Shown here: positions 8,033 through 15,851 of the stretch, one piece after another | Numbering within the stretch: position 1 is the stretch's first letter | How the letters are laid out: the number at the start of each line of letters is the position of its first letter | Assembly (NCBI GenBank): GCA_964522665.1 | Contig: CAZFVY010000083.1 | Coordinates: 1 to 32,091 of the forward strand | Direction of reading: 5' to 3' | From: CAZFVY01 sp964522665 | Lineage (GTDB): Bacteria; Verrucomicrobiota; Verrucomicrobiia; Limisphaerales; CAZFVY01 | Length of the DNA stretch: 32,091 bases | Notes under the pieces: generated by a model | The model's database searches: none | Told to the model about the DNA's origin: nothing | What the model saw: only the letters and a program-made list of their open reading frames with translations | Made by a program: the position numbers and the translations under genes

Positions 8033-9037
8033 CTACTCGGCGGGGGTGATCGTCAATTCTTTGAATTCGACTGGCCCGTGGTCGCCTTGAATCAAGAGCG
8101 GTCCGGGCAGTTCTTCGTCACTATCGAGCGCGCCGCCCGTGATGCCGGGGATGACCTGGCGCTCGATCAGCGCTTCGCCATTGAGCGAGACGCTGACCAC
8201 CCGACCGACCAGGGTAATATCCATCGTCTGCCACTCGCCCGCCGGCTTGCTCGAGTTGACCCGGGGATTCAGAAAGCCATAGACGCCGCCGATGCGGTGG
8301 CTGTCCGGCTCCATTCCGAAATTGTCCTCGATCTGCACTTCATAACGTCCGCGCAGATAGAGGCCGCTGTTGCTGCCTTTCGGATAGCGGAAGACCGCGT
8401 GCAACTTGAAGTCGGTGAAGCGCTGTTCCGTCATCAGGTCGCTGCCGGAAAACGCGTTGTTGAGCCGGCCCTCTTGCGCCCGCCAACCGAGCTTCGCGTT
8501 GGGATAGCGCGGCTTAAATCCCGTCAAATCACGACCGTTGAAAAGCGCGAACGGCTTGCCCCATTTCGGAGGTTGGGCGCGCTCGAGCGCCGGCGCGCGG
8601 TGGCCTTCCCAGTGAATGGTCTGCCCTCGTTCATTGGTGGTTTCGCCGCTCAACCGGCCATTTTCGATCCGGCCGGAAACGGTAATCTCATCGGTGCGAT
8701 GCTCCCATTGCGGCGGCACCGAAAAACTGAACCGCCCCGAGGCCGCGTCTAATTTGATCTCGGCGATCGGCCGGGCGCTGCCGAATTGGCCGACGTAAGA
8801 CCCGACCAGCGTGCGATACCCCGACAGGCGGACTTCGAGCCACGACGGATACTCCGCGGCGCCATCGCGAACCTTCAAGTCCCAACGGCCCGCCAGCGGC
8901 GGCGGTTCCTGCGCTTTGAAAGGATCAGTCTCCGCGCCTTGTCCCGAAAGGACGCCCAACGCGAGCGTCGCCAGCAGGATTCCCGCCCGGCTTAGGCGGG
9001 CAAAATGTGACCATGATTGAACTGGATGCTTCTTCAT
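8033..9037 (-). CDS. Secreted DUF1080-like protein (3-keto-disaccharide hydrolase family)
   Basis: A 334-residue protein with an N-terminal signal peptide (hydrophobic residues about 18-34, ending GQGAE). The middle (about 45-140) is a small beta domain. The C-terminal half has DUF1080 features: FALFNGRDLTGF, a WRAQEGRL segment, the core FRYPKGSNSGLYLRGRYEVQI and a GEWQTMDITLVG strand. DUF1080 is a concanavalin-like fold common in Verrucomicrobiota and Planctomycetota; some members hydrolyse 3-keto-glycosides, but this one's substrate is unknown. ATG 9037 is chosen because it gives a standard signal peptide; an in-frame ATG at 9199 would add 54 residues of low plausibility. It lies just downstream of another exported protein on the same strand (DUF3472-like), so a joint role in polysaccharide use is possible but unproven. 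Confidence 0.88.
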   Translation of the reverse strand: MKKHPVQSWSHFARLSRAGILLATLALGVLSGQGAETDPFKAQEPPPLAGRWDLKVRDGAAEYPSWLEVRLSGYRTLVGSYVGQFGSARPIAEIKLDAASGRFSFSVPPQWEHRTDEITVSGRIENGRLSGETTNERGQTIHWEGHRAPALERAQPPKWGKPFALFNGRDLTGFKPRYPNAKLGWRAQEGRLNNAFSGSDLMTEQRFTDFKLHAVFRYPKGSNSGLYLRGRYEVQIEDNFGMEPDSHRIGGVYGFLNPRVNSSKPAGEWQTMDITLVGRVVSVSLNGEALIERQVIPGITGGALDSDEELPGPLLIQGDHGPVEFKELTITPAE

Positions 9038-9233
9038 AGAATGGTGTCGGTTAGCAGTCGCGGCGACAAACGCGTGGCGCTGGTTCGCGGAACGCGGCGA
9101 TATTGGCGGCATTGAGCCAGCGTTTGCTGGTGCGGCTGGGATCATCTTGGCGCCACGATAATCCTTCGGGAGCGCGGCGTTCAAGAGCGGAATGCCCAAA
9201 ATGAATTCCTGCGTGGTTCCTCGCGGGTCTCAC

Positions 9234-10484
9234 TCACTGACGTGGCATTGGCAGATTAATCGCCGGTGGCGTGCCCCGCGCCGGTCGCGTGAACTTTTCG
9301 CCGAATTTCGTGAAGCCCGGGACAAAGCCGCCTTGCGAGAGAAAGAATTGGCCGTTCTCGACGCCCATGAAGCGATCGAGGCGGTCGGCTTTGCCGGTCC
9401 GGTCATGACTGAAGCTGGCGGTGACCAATTCCTGCCATTGGCCCGCGTCATCGCGAATCCATTGGTTTCCGAAAAGCGCCTTGCGCCGAAGATGGCCGTT
9501 GCGGCCGTCGAAATTCTCGCTGAAGGAATAAAGCCCGCGGAGCCAGCCGCCGTCCTTCGGAGCGCGCCACGACGAGATGAGCATCCAGCGCTGGGTGTCG
9601 TTGCGGTACCAATAACCGCTATAAACGGTGAAGGTGTCGTTCGTCGGTTGGGCGGTGACAAGGAAGCGTTGCGTCTCGCCCGTTTTCCAGGGAAAAACCA
9701 AGTGCGAATGGCCGCCGGTGCCTTCGTTGCCGAAGTCGCCGGCGTGGACGCCTTCGCCTTTCGCGACGAGCGTGGTGCGGTTTTCCGCGCCGACCTTGGC
9801 GCGGTCCGCGGCTTCGGCGCCGCTGTCCCAGACGCTGAAGATGATGCGGCGTTCGGTGGGGCTGTTGACCTGCATCCCGAAGTAGCCGCGATGCCAGCCG
9901 CACGCCATGTAATAGGTGGCCACCGGATCCTCGACCCCGGTGACTTCGCAATAGAACGCCGCGACCTTGATTTCCTTTGGCGCCGGATAGAGGAGGTGAA
10001 CGCTCGCCGCGTTCCGGCGCGACAGGAGATTGAAATGCGCGCCCGCCGTCGCGGGGCCGTCGAGCACGAGCGCGTCAATGTCGCCGGCGGATTGGCCGAT
10101 TGGGTTAAGCGATTCGAGGGCGAACTTCTGATAACCTGCTTCCTTGAGCGCGAATGAACCAAAATCAACCATAACGCTGTTCGTGCTGGCTCCGACCGCG
10201 GTGGCTTCGTGTGATTGCCCCGCGACCGTGAGGCGCAATTTGGAAGTGGCGTCGGCGGGCAGCCGCAACTCCAGCGAGCAGTCAAGCTTGCCGGGCGTTT
10301 TGATTTCACCGAACCAAAGAGCTCTGGTCTTGGGATCGGTCCAACCCCGGATGCCGGAAGTCTCGGAGACCGACGCGCCGCCGGGAATTGGGTCGAGATA
10401 CGCGGTGAACGCGGGAACCCGCAGTTGCGCGTGCGCGGAGGAGGCGGCCACGAATGCGATGGCGAAGAGCTTCAACAGTTTCAT
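9234..10484 (-). CDS. Secreted DUF5077/DUF3472-like protein
   Basis: A 416-residue exported protein with a clean signal peptide (MKLLKLFAIAFVAASSAHAQ). Residues about 25-140 look like a DUF5077-type jelly-roll domain (SETSGIRGWTDP, WFGEIKTPGKLDCSLELRLP). The rest matches the DUF3472 pattern, including YYMACGWHRGYFGMQVNSP, IFSVWDSG, a GEGVHAGDFGNEGTGG segment and WMLISSWRAPKDGG. These domains are typical of outer proteins of heterotrophic Bacteroidota and Verrucomicrobiota and are probably carbohydrate-linked; no catalytic activity is established. ATG 10484 gives the signal peptide directly, so the in-frame codons up to 10694 are not used. It is followed 196 bp later by the DUF1080-like gene on the same strand. 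Confidence 0.85.
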   Translation of the reverse strand: MKLLKLFAIAFVAASSAHAQLRVPAFTAYLDPIPGGASVSETSGIRGWTDPKTRALWFGEIKTPGKLDCSLELRLPADATSKLRLTVAGQSHEATAVGASTNSVMVDFGSFALKEAGYQKFALESLNPIGQSAGDIDALVLDGPATAGAHFNLLSRRNAASVHLLYPAPKEIKVAAFYCEVTGVEDPVATYYMACGWHRGYFGMQVNSPTERRIIFSVWDSGAEAADRAKVGAENRTTLVAKGEGVHAGDFGNEGTGGHSHLVFPWKTGETQRFLVTAQPTNDTFTVYSGYWYRNDTQRWMLISSWRAPKDGGWLRGLYSFSENFDGRNGHLRRKALFGNQWIRDDAGQWQELVTASFSHDRTGKADRLDRFMGVENGQFFLSQGGFVPGFTKFGEKFTRPARGTPPAINLPMPRQ

Positions 10485-10822
10485 GAATACGACGTCGTCA
10501 TAGGCGACCAGCTTCACCCACCCTAAAGAATGGGCCGCCGACCCGCCTGCGGTCGCCACCAGTTTACTCAGCGGGCGTGAAGATCGCGATACCGGAGTAC
10601 GCAAAACCGGGGTTTTGCGGGGTTCCCGAACCATTTGCGAGCGCCTCCCCCACGATGGTCGCGGAACGCGGCCACCCGAGGACCCCCAAACCAACTCGCC
10701 ATCGCGGCCTCGGCGCGTTCCTGGTTCGTTCCAAAGGGGTCGGTTCTTAGTATTGGCAAATAGTTGCCAATACTAAGAACCGACCCCTTTGAATATGAAT
10801 GATGGACGCCAGGAGATCGGCG
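10485..10822. other. Intergenic stretch with palindromes upstream of the DUF3472-like gene
   Basis: No gene is supported here. It holds an 18-bp palindrome at 10601-10618 (GCAAAACC and GGTTTTGC around GG), a short GGTTC/GAACC hairpin at 10621-10632, and the large REP-type hairpin at 10732-10791. The promoter of the DUF3472-like gene must lie here if it has its own, but no clear -35/-10 pair was recognised. Confidence 0.5.
10732..10791. repeat. REP-type hairpin: perfect 28-bp inverted repeat with 4-nt loop
   Basis: Bases 10732-10759 are exactly complementary to 10764-10791, with loop ATAG. The core is GGGGTCGGTTCTTAGTATTG. The same 28-base arm recurs once at 12290-12317 with one mismatch, on the far side of the RAYT gene. 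A long, perfect, repeated hairpin beside a Y1 transposase is the pattern of a repetitive extragenic palindrome and its RAYT. It ends 31 bp before the stop codon side of the 158-aa gene and could also stop transcription or stabilise the 3' end of that mRNA; this is inferred. Confidence 0.9.
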
Positions 10823-11299
10823 CTAATCCGTTTCTCGTTTGATCTCCCACTTACCCGAGGCGCCGATGCGCCGAAGCGCACGCCCGTCTCGCAACGGAAT
10901 ACGACCCGGCATGATGATCCAGACGCCTTCGGCGCGACTCGTGTCCAGGAAAACTCCCTTATAGATTATTGGCGGATGCGGAAGCTTTGGATCGCCATCC
11001 AGGTTGCGGAGGCGTAGGTATTCCGGCCAGGATACGACGGTTCCATCCGACAGGCTAAGGTAGGCGATGGGCATTATTTTGGTGAACTCGAGAAAAGGAA
11101 ACGAAAGGCGTCCCCGAATGGCGCCGGTCTCGGGCATGGCGTTCGGGCCACTCTCGTTGACGACGCCCTTGAACCGCCCGAACCAGCCGTGCTTTAGCCG
11201 AAGCGTAAATGGCGTCGAGTCTCGCACGGGCATGTTTTCAGCGGGATCATAACCATAAGAGCCGCTCCATGTGCCGGTAAACTTCTTTAACACTTCCAT
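10823..11299 (-). CDS. Small calycin-like beta-barrel hypothetical protein
   Basis: A 158-residue protein without signal peptide or membrane segment. The alternating hydrophobic pattern and motifs near the N terminus (FTGTWSGSYGYDP, then PFTLRLKHGWFGRFKGVVNE and later TGAIRGRLSFPFLEFTK) suggest a calycin- or DUF1579-like beta barrel that might bind a small ligand. I do not recognise a specific family. ATG 11299 begins 28 bp after the stop of the RAYT gene on the same strand, and the gene ends 31 bp before the REP hairpin, so it lies inside the REP-bounded segment and could be co-transcribed with the transposase. It may be a passenger or a resident gene next to which the RAYT inserted. Confidence 0.65.
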   Translation of the reverse strand: MEVLKKFTGTWSGSYGYDPAENMPVRDSTPFTLRLKHGWFGRFKGVVNESGPNAMPETGAIRGRLSFPFLEFTKIMPIAYLSLSDGTVVSWPEYLRLRNLDGDPKLPHPPIIYKGVFLDTSRAEGVWIIMPGRIPLRDGRALRRIGASGKWEIKRETD

Positions 11300-11326
11300 T
11301 GAGCTTGGGACGACCTTTGGTAGCGT

Positions 11327-12262
11327 CTATTTGTTCGCCTTGCGCCAACGATAGAGCAGGTAGTTGAGGTAGGTTTTCGTTCCGATCGCGAGGCGCTCGG
11401 CGATCCAATTGAGCGTCATCGTCGTTTCGCTCCGCAGCCGGGCGGCGAGAGCCACCTTCGCGGCGTCACCCTTACGCTTCAACGGCAAATCCGTTTTCTT
11501 CCAGCCGAGCCGTTTCAGTTCCTCGTCGATAATTCGTTCCGCCTTCGCCACGGCGGTTTCGTCTCTTTCCGTCCCGAAATGTTCCGCGCCGAGTCGTTGG
11601 CTCATCTGCGCGAGCAACTCCTGGCGGAAGGTTTCCTCGCCCAGGCACCAACCGCGTCGGATCCGTTTGAACTCTTCGCCGTCTTGCGTCTGCCGACGCG
11701 CTTCAAGCGCGCGCTCGAGTTGCCGCCGACCCGCCGCGCTGTCCTGCGGGATTGCCCATTCTCCCAGCACGCGATCCACCCGGAGCCAGGCCGGTCGCTT
11801 CGACGGCGCGAGCAGGTACGCCGGCCAACTGCCCCACGGGAAACTCCGCAGTGGCTGGTTCGCCGCCACCAATCTAGCCCGCGCGGGATTGAGATGAACA
11901 TAGTCGCAGACGCTCTTCAGGTATCCATTCCCCGAACCGTCCACGATCAGCGCCTTGTATCGACCGGCAAAGAGATGGCCAGACAGCTTGTGCCGGCGAT
12001 TGAAGCGCCCGGTGTAGGCGCCCAAAAGCCATTTCATGCCGGCGACAAGATTCGGCTGCGGGGTTTCGACCACCAGATGAAAATGGTTCGGCATCAGGAC
12101 AAACGCGTGCGCGCGCCAACCGGTCTTCGCGCACGCCGCGGCCAGCGTATCAATAAAATGGCGCCGATCCGCGTCATCGTGAAAAATCAACTCGCGTCGG
12201 TCGCCCCGACTCATGACGTGATAGATCGCGCCGGGGTATTCGACTCTCAGTTTGCGGGCCAT
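11327..12262 (-). CDS. REP-associated tyrosine transposase (Y1_Tnp, RAYT)
   Basis: A 311-residue HUH single-strand transposase. RAYTs cut and join REP-sequence hairpins through a 5'-phosphotyrosine. The N-terminal Y1 domain starts with the hallmark RVEYPGAIYHVMSRGD. It contains the HUH pair in LMPNHFHLVVE (His60, His62), the HLFAGRYKAL motif, and DYVHLNPARA, where Tyr121 aligns with the catalytic Tyr of E. coli TnpA-REP (DYIYINP). The C-terminal 160 residues are mostly helical and end in an HTH-like WIAERLAIGTKTYLNYLL, typical of long RAYTs and probably DNA binding. All catalytic residues are present and the frame is intact, so it may be active. A REP copy lies 27 bp upstream and a full REP hairpin lies about 535 bp downstream. 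RAYTs are usually single-copy domesticated genes rather than self-spreading insertion sequences. Confidence 0.93.
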   Translation of the reverse strand: MARKLRVEYPGAIYHVMSRGDRRELIFHDDADRRHFIDTLAAACAKTGWRAHAFVLMPNHFHLVVETPQPNLVAGMKWLLGAYTGRFNRRHKLSGHLFAGRYKALIVDGSGNGYLKSVCDYVHLNPARARLVAANQPLRSFPWGSWPAYLLAPSKRPAWLRVDRVLGEWAIPQDSAAGRRQLERALEARRQTQDGEEFKRIRRGWCLGEETFRQELLAQMSQRLGAEHFGTERDETAVAKAERIIDEELKRLGWKKTDLPLKRKGDAAKVALAARLRSETTMTLNWIAERLAIGTKTYLNYLLYRWRKANK

Positions 12263-12268
12263 GCGGGG

Positions 12269-12296
12269 ATCATTGCCCGTGGGAATGAGTTGTCAA
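12269..12296 (-). promoter_or_regulatory. Candidate promoter of the RAYT gene, -35 inside the REP copy
   Basis: On the minus strand TTGACA (12296-12291) is a perfect -35 hexamer, and AATGAT (12274-12269) matches 4 of 6 -10 bases at 16-bp spacing. The start codon follows 6 bases after the -10, so the transcript would be almost leaderless. The other REP copy has TTGGCA at the equivalent place. Predicted by eye only. Confidence 0.35.
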
Positions 12297-12317
12297 TACT
12301 AAGAACCGACCCCTTTG
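12290..12317. repeat. Single-arm copy of the REP sequence
   Basis: These 28 bases equal the right arm of the REP hairpin (10764-10791) except for one C-to-T change at 12293. Unlike the copy at 10.7 kb there is no complementary second arm, so it cannot form the same hairpin. It begins 4 bp after the stop codon of the large repeat protein and lies 27 bp upstream of the RAYT start. Confidence 0.85.
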
Positions 12318-12321
12318 GAGT

Positions 12322-14676
12322 TCATTGTCGTAGGCGATAGAATTGCGCGTTGGCCGGCGCGGCGGAGCGGACGATCAGGCGGTCGCCTTCCAAGATGGGC
12401 GTCGCTCCGGCGCTCAGCCAGTCCCCTGGGGAACCAAGGCTGGCGCGCGATTCGAGAGTAAAGCCGGTCGCGGAGGCGGGCCACGAGATCGCCACGCCGC
12501 CATCGGCGGCTTGGGCGATTTCCAGAAGCGGCGGCTCGACGGCGATGAAGTAGCCTTTCACCAGCGAGAACCCGGCAAAACCCGAGCCGGCGTTGTGCGA
12601 CCAAGTGGCCGGATCAGAGTCCTGAACCGTGTATCGGCCGGCTTTCACCGCCGCCATTGGCTCGGTGATCCAGGTTGCGTTGAGCACGCCGCCTTGGCCG
12701 GTGGCGCCGCGCGTCACCCATGGCCCATAGATCGTGCCGTCGTCGTGCCGCAGGCTGATCGTGCCCGGCGCCGCGCCGTTGTTGAAGTAGTGATAGTCTT
12801 CGACGTAAGTGATGACGGCTGGATTGGCGATGACGAACGTCGTCGGTTGGGTCGGCCCATTCTGCACGGCGTCGATGTTTTCATTGTTGAACAGGACGTC
12901 GCTGATGGGGACGTTCGCGACCCACGCGACGTTGTCCAGGTCTCCGACGTCAAATCCGTTGCGGTACTCACCGCGGATGAGCAGCGCCGTGAGCGAGGTC
13001 AGGACCGCCTGAAGCTGGGAGGGGGTCGGAGCGATACTAGTTTGGTCGATGGTCCAGGCGTCGCTGACGAGCGGCACGGCAAACGAGGTCCAATTCGTGC
13101 CCGGCGAGTTGGTTCCGCGGAAGACAACGGTGAGACCGCCCCCGGTCAAGACCACGTCCGCCGAGGGATACTGGCTATCGGTGGCCGATTGACGGAGATC
13201 GTATTTGAGAACTCCACCGTAGGCCAGTGACTGGTCGCCGAGCAACTTCGTCGGCGCGTTCCAGAACCATGTGTTCCCGTCGGGGTCACTTTGGCTGAGG
13301 TAACCGCCGGGATTGCCATTGGTCGAGACAAACGTCGGAATCCACGGCCCGCCCAAAATGTTGGTGAAGGGACCAACATCCGCCAGGGAAACCGCGGTCC
13401 AGAAATCGCCATCCGTGTCAAAGGTCGAGGAACCGAGCGGGGTGTTGGGACTTTGCTTCAAGGTAAGCGGGAACACGCCTTCGCCGCCGTTGTAGCCGTC
13501 CACGGCGATCAGGTACTCGACTCCTTTGACGGCCACGAAGGTGACCGAGTCGCCGAGAGTGAGATCGCTGCCCGCGACCACGGTGAGATTCGTGAGATTC
13601 GCGCCGGTGTAAACCGCCAGGACCGTATCCAGCGACGATCCCACGGTGGAGATGATCGTCGTGCCGCCGGCGGCCGGCGTCCAGCCCCACCAAACCGACT
13701 TGCCGCCGGGTTTGCCGGCGTGCGCCGGTTCGCCGACTTCAACGGTGGCGGCGACGTTGGAGGCGGTCAGACTGATGTCCGAGCCGACCAAACGGGTGCG
13801 ATTGGCGAAGTCGTCGTTCACCGGGGACGGGACGAAAGAGAGGTTGAGAGTTGTGACGCCTTCGGCGGCGCGATAGCCATAGACGCCGATGGCGTAAGTC
13901 GTCCCCCCCTGCACATGCGCCGATAGGTCTTCAAAGGGTGAGCGGTCTTGTTCCGCGACCGTGGTCAGATTGGTAATCGAGGAGCCGGTCACGAGGGCGA
14001 GCAGGGCGTCATACGTGGTTCCCTCGTCGGTCAACCGCAATCGACCGGCTACCGGGGCCGTCCAGGACCACCACAAAGAGGCGCCGGCGGACCAACCCGC
14101 GACCACGTTGGTCTCGCCCGCCTCAAGCGTGGCGGCAATGTTTGAGGTCGTCACGCTTACCGGCAGATTGGTCAGGACGATCCGATTCGTGAAATCATCG
14201 TTGATCGGAGCCGGGGTAAAATCGAGATTCAAGGTCGCCGAACCGGTCGCGCCGTTATAGCCATCGATCGCGATCGCGAAGGTCTGCCCAGCCCTCGAGT
14301 CGAACGTGATGCTCTCGTTCGATTGGCCTCGGTCCTGGCTCCCGATCACGGTCAGATTGGTCAACGAGTCGCCCGTATAAACGGCCAAGAGGGTGTCGAA
14401 GCCACTGCCCGCCGTGGTGACCGTCGTGCGTCCCGGCGCCGGGGGAGCCCAGCCCCACCACAACGAATGGCCGCCCGCGTTGCCGCCGTGGTTGGGTTCT
14501 CCTGGCTCTTTAGTGGCGTTGGTGTTGGAGGCGGTCAGATGGCGCGGAAATTCGCTGAAGAATGCGCGGCCCGCGAAGCTGTCGCTCGCCGTTTGCGCCT
14601 GCGCGGACCCGGGAACGACCATAAGCGCGGCGATGAGCGCCAGCGCGGCTAAAGATGAAAGGAAACCCGCTTTCAT
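12322..14676 (-). CDS. Large secreted protein: three pre-peptidase-like repeats plus laminin-B-like domain
   Basis: A 784-residue protein with a signal peptide (residues 1-28, ending GSAQAQ). Three tandem beta domains of about 125 residues follow (about 31-153, 158-282, 286-408). Each has the pattern NDDFxNR, then SNxAATxExGE, SLWWxWTxPxxG, FDTLLAVYTG and a closing AIDGYNG-type strand, as in bacterial pre-peptidase C-terminal-like domains. Residues about 415-600 resemble a laminin B (domain IV) module (STFDTDGDFW, GGVLKYDLRQ, GDLDNVAW). The end has an SWPASATGFTLESRASL segment and finishes in FYRLRQ, a C-terminal style I associate with exported verrucomicrobial proteins. No enzyme domain is seen; adhesion or substrate binding at the surface is the likeliest role. 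ATG 14676 is chosen over 14736 because it starts the signal peptide. Confidence 0.82.
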   Translation of the reverse strand: MKAGFLSSLAALALIAALMVVPGSAQAQTASDSFAGRAFFSEFPRHLTASNTNATKEPGEPNHGGNAGGHSLWWGWAPPAPGRTTVTTAGSGFDTLLAVYTGDSLTNLTVIGSQDRGQSNESITFDSRAGQTFAIAIDGYNGATGSATLNLDFTPAPINDDFTNRIVLTNLPVSVTTSNIAATLEAGETNVVAGWSAGASLWWSWTAPVAGRLRLTDEGTTYDALLALVTGSSITNLTTVAEQDRSPFEDLSAHVQGGTTYAIGVYGYRAAEGVTTLNLSFVPSPVNDDFANRTRLVGSDISLTASNVAATVEVGEPAHAGKPGGKSVWWGWTPAAGGTTIISTVGSSLDTVLAVYTGANLTNLTVVAGSDLTLGDSVTFVAVKGVEYLIAVDGYNGGEGVFPLTLKQSPNTPLGSSTFDTDGDFWTAVSLADVGPFTNILGGPWIPTFVSTNGNPGGYLSQSDPDGNTWFWNAPTKLLGDQSLAYGGVLKYDLRQSATDSQYPSADVVLTGGGLTVVFRGTNSPGTNWTSFAVPLVSDAWTIDQTSIAPTPSQLQAVLTSLTALLIRGEYRNGFDVGDLDNVAWVANVPISDVLFNNENIDAVQNGPTQPTTFVIANPAVITYVEDYHYFNNGAAPGTISLRHDDGTIYGPWVTRGATGQGGVLNATWITEPMAAVKAGRYTVQDSDPATWSHNAGSGFAGFSLVKGYFIAVEPPLLEIAQAADGGVAISWPASATGFTLESRASLGSPGDWLSAGATPILEGDRLIVRSAAPANAQFYRLRQ

Positions 14677-14873
14677 GGCGGCGACCCAACTAAGAGACGG
14701 CGAACCGATGCCCGCCGCCGATGACATTTTACTCATGTGTTAATCTCGTCCAACTGGGGTCCCGCACGACGCTGGAATTGGTTTTTTCCGCCCCGATCTT
14801 GCCCGAGCCGCGTGGGAAGTCCCCGCGCGATCCTGGTTTGACAGATGACCCGAGCGCCGCTTCATTACGAACT

Positions 14874-15593
14874 GTGGAGTTCACCGCGACGCGGCGCCGA
14901 CAGAGACGCCGGGCCTGGGCGTTTGCCGTCCAAGACCTGGTGGTCGTTCTGTTCGTCGTGGCGCTCGCCGGCGCGGGACTCATTCGGCAGACGAGCCGGC
15001 TCAATCGGAAAACTCACTTGCCGATCCTCGAGTGTTACCGGAACCTCAAGGCGGTGGGCGACGCGTTTCGTCGGTACGCCATGGATCACGAAGATCAGTT
15101 CCCGATGGGCGAACCGGCGAGCCGCGGCGGAACGTTGGAACTGGCGCGCGCGGTCGGCGCCGGCCCTTTGCCCTCGCCGGTCTATCCTCATTTTCTCGCC
15201 CTCTCAAACTACCTGACCTCGCCAAAGTCTTTGGCGTGTCCGTCAGACCGCAAAACGCCGGCCGAGAGTTGGCGGGCGCTTAGCAACGACACGCGGGTCA
15301 GCTATTTCACGGTACTGAATGCGAACCCGCTCCAACCGCAGGGCTTCCTCGCTGGCGACGGCGGTCTGACCAATAATTGGACCGCTCAGAATGTCATCGC
15401 GAACGGTGACCTGCTTGAGCGGGCGAACCGCTCGCTGGGCTGGCCCGGTACGTTGCATATGCGTGGGCAGGGCGCCGTCGTCGCCGCGGACGGGTCCGTT
15501 CAGAGTTTCAACAGTCGGCAATTCGAGGGGGCGTTGCGGCAATTGGCGACCGGCGCGATCCCACAACGCCTCCTGCTCCCCGTAACGCCGTAG
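14874..15593 (+). CDS. Type II secretion pseudopilin-like protein with degenerate prepilin signal
   Basis: A protein of about 240 residues resembling verrucomicrobial PulG-like pseudopilins. A short basic leader (TATRRRQRRRAWA) precedes the hydrophobic stretch FAVQDLVVVLFVVALAGAGL. Then come ECYRNLKAVGDAFRRYAMDH, DQFPMG, a SLACPSD segment and, near the end, GAVVAADGSVQSF, matching the layout of this family. In a normal prepilin the cleavage site is Gly|Phe with Glu at +5; here it reads Ala|Phe with Asp at +5, so processing may be weak or absent. GTG 14874 gives a leader of normal length. ATG 14721 is also in frame but would add 51 residues without family features and leave only 44 bp to the divergent gene. 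Other type II secretion genes are not in the window. Confidence 0.7.
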   Translation: MEFTATRRRQRRRAWAFAVQDLVVVLFVVALAGAGLIRQTSRLNRKTHLPILECYRNLKAVGDAFRRYAMDHEDQFPMGEPASRGGTLELARAVGAGPLPSPVYPHFLALSNYLTSPKSLACPSDRKTPAESWRALSNDTRVSYFTVLNANPLQPQGFLAGDGGLTNNWTAQNVIANGDLLERANRSLGWPGTLHMRGQGAVVAADGSVQSFNSRQFEGALRQLATGAIPQRLLLPVTP

Positions 15594-15640
15594 AGGCGCG
15601 GCTCGGAGCGGGCGGGGGAGTTACACTGCGGCGAGTTGCG

Positions 15641-15832
15641 TTAAGGCGTCACTGATTTGCCGCCGAAAGTCGGTTCGTTTTCGGCCACAGGAACCGCGTA
15701 ATCCACGAGGATATAAAGGCGCTCGTCAAGCCGATGGGCGGCGCCGCAGCCAGCGCAACCGGAACCGCGAAGTAGTTCGACGATTTGCGCCGCGAGAATT
15801 GACAGCGCCCAATCCTGTGTTACCGATAACGG
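15641..15832 (-). pseudogene. Possible gene remnant, 63-codon open frame without a usable start
   Basis: On the minus strand an open frame runs from just after a stop at 15833-15835 to TAA at 15641-15643. Its translation has protein-like character, including an AAQIVELLRG helix, a GCAGCGAAH segment with CxxC spacing, and a LYILVDYAVPVAENE strand. No ATG, GTG or TTG occurs at its 5' side, and the sequence upstream belongs to the YdjY gene on the other strand. It may be the 3' remnant of a lost gene or a chance frame in GC-rich DNA. The rest of 15594-15851 shows nothing else. Confidence 0.25.
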
Positions 15833-15851
15833 TTAGAGCTGACGCTGCCCT

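Noticed and set aside
9038..9199. Extending the DUF1080-like protein upstream to ATG 9199
   Set aside because: It would place 54 residues before a good signal peptide; ATG 9037 is preferred.
10601..10618. 18-bp palindrome as an intrinsic terminator
   Set aside because: There is no T-run on either strand, and it lies upstream of the DUF3472-like gene rather than after a gene.
11579..12340. 253-codon open frame opposite the RAYT gene
   Set aside because: The opposite frame has the complete HUH/Tyr transposase motifs; this frame has none.
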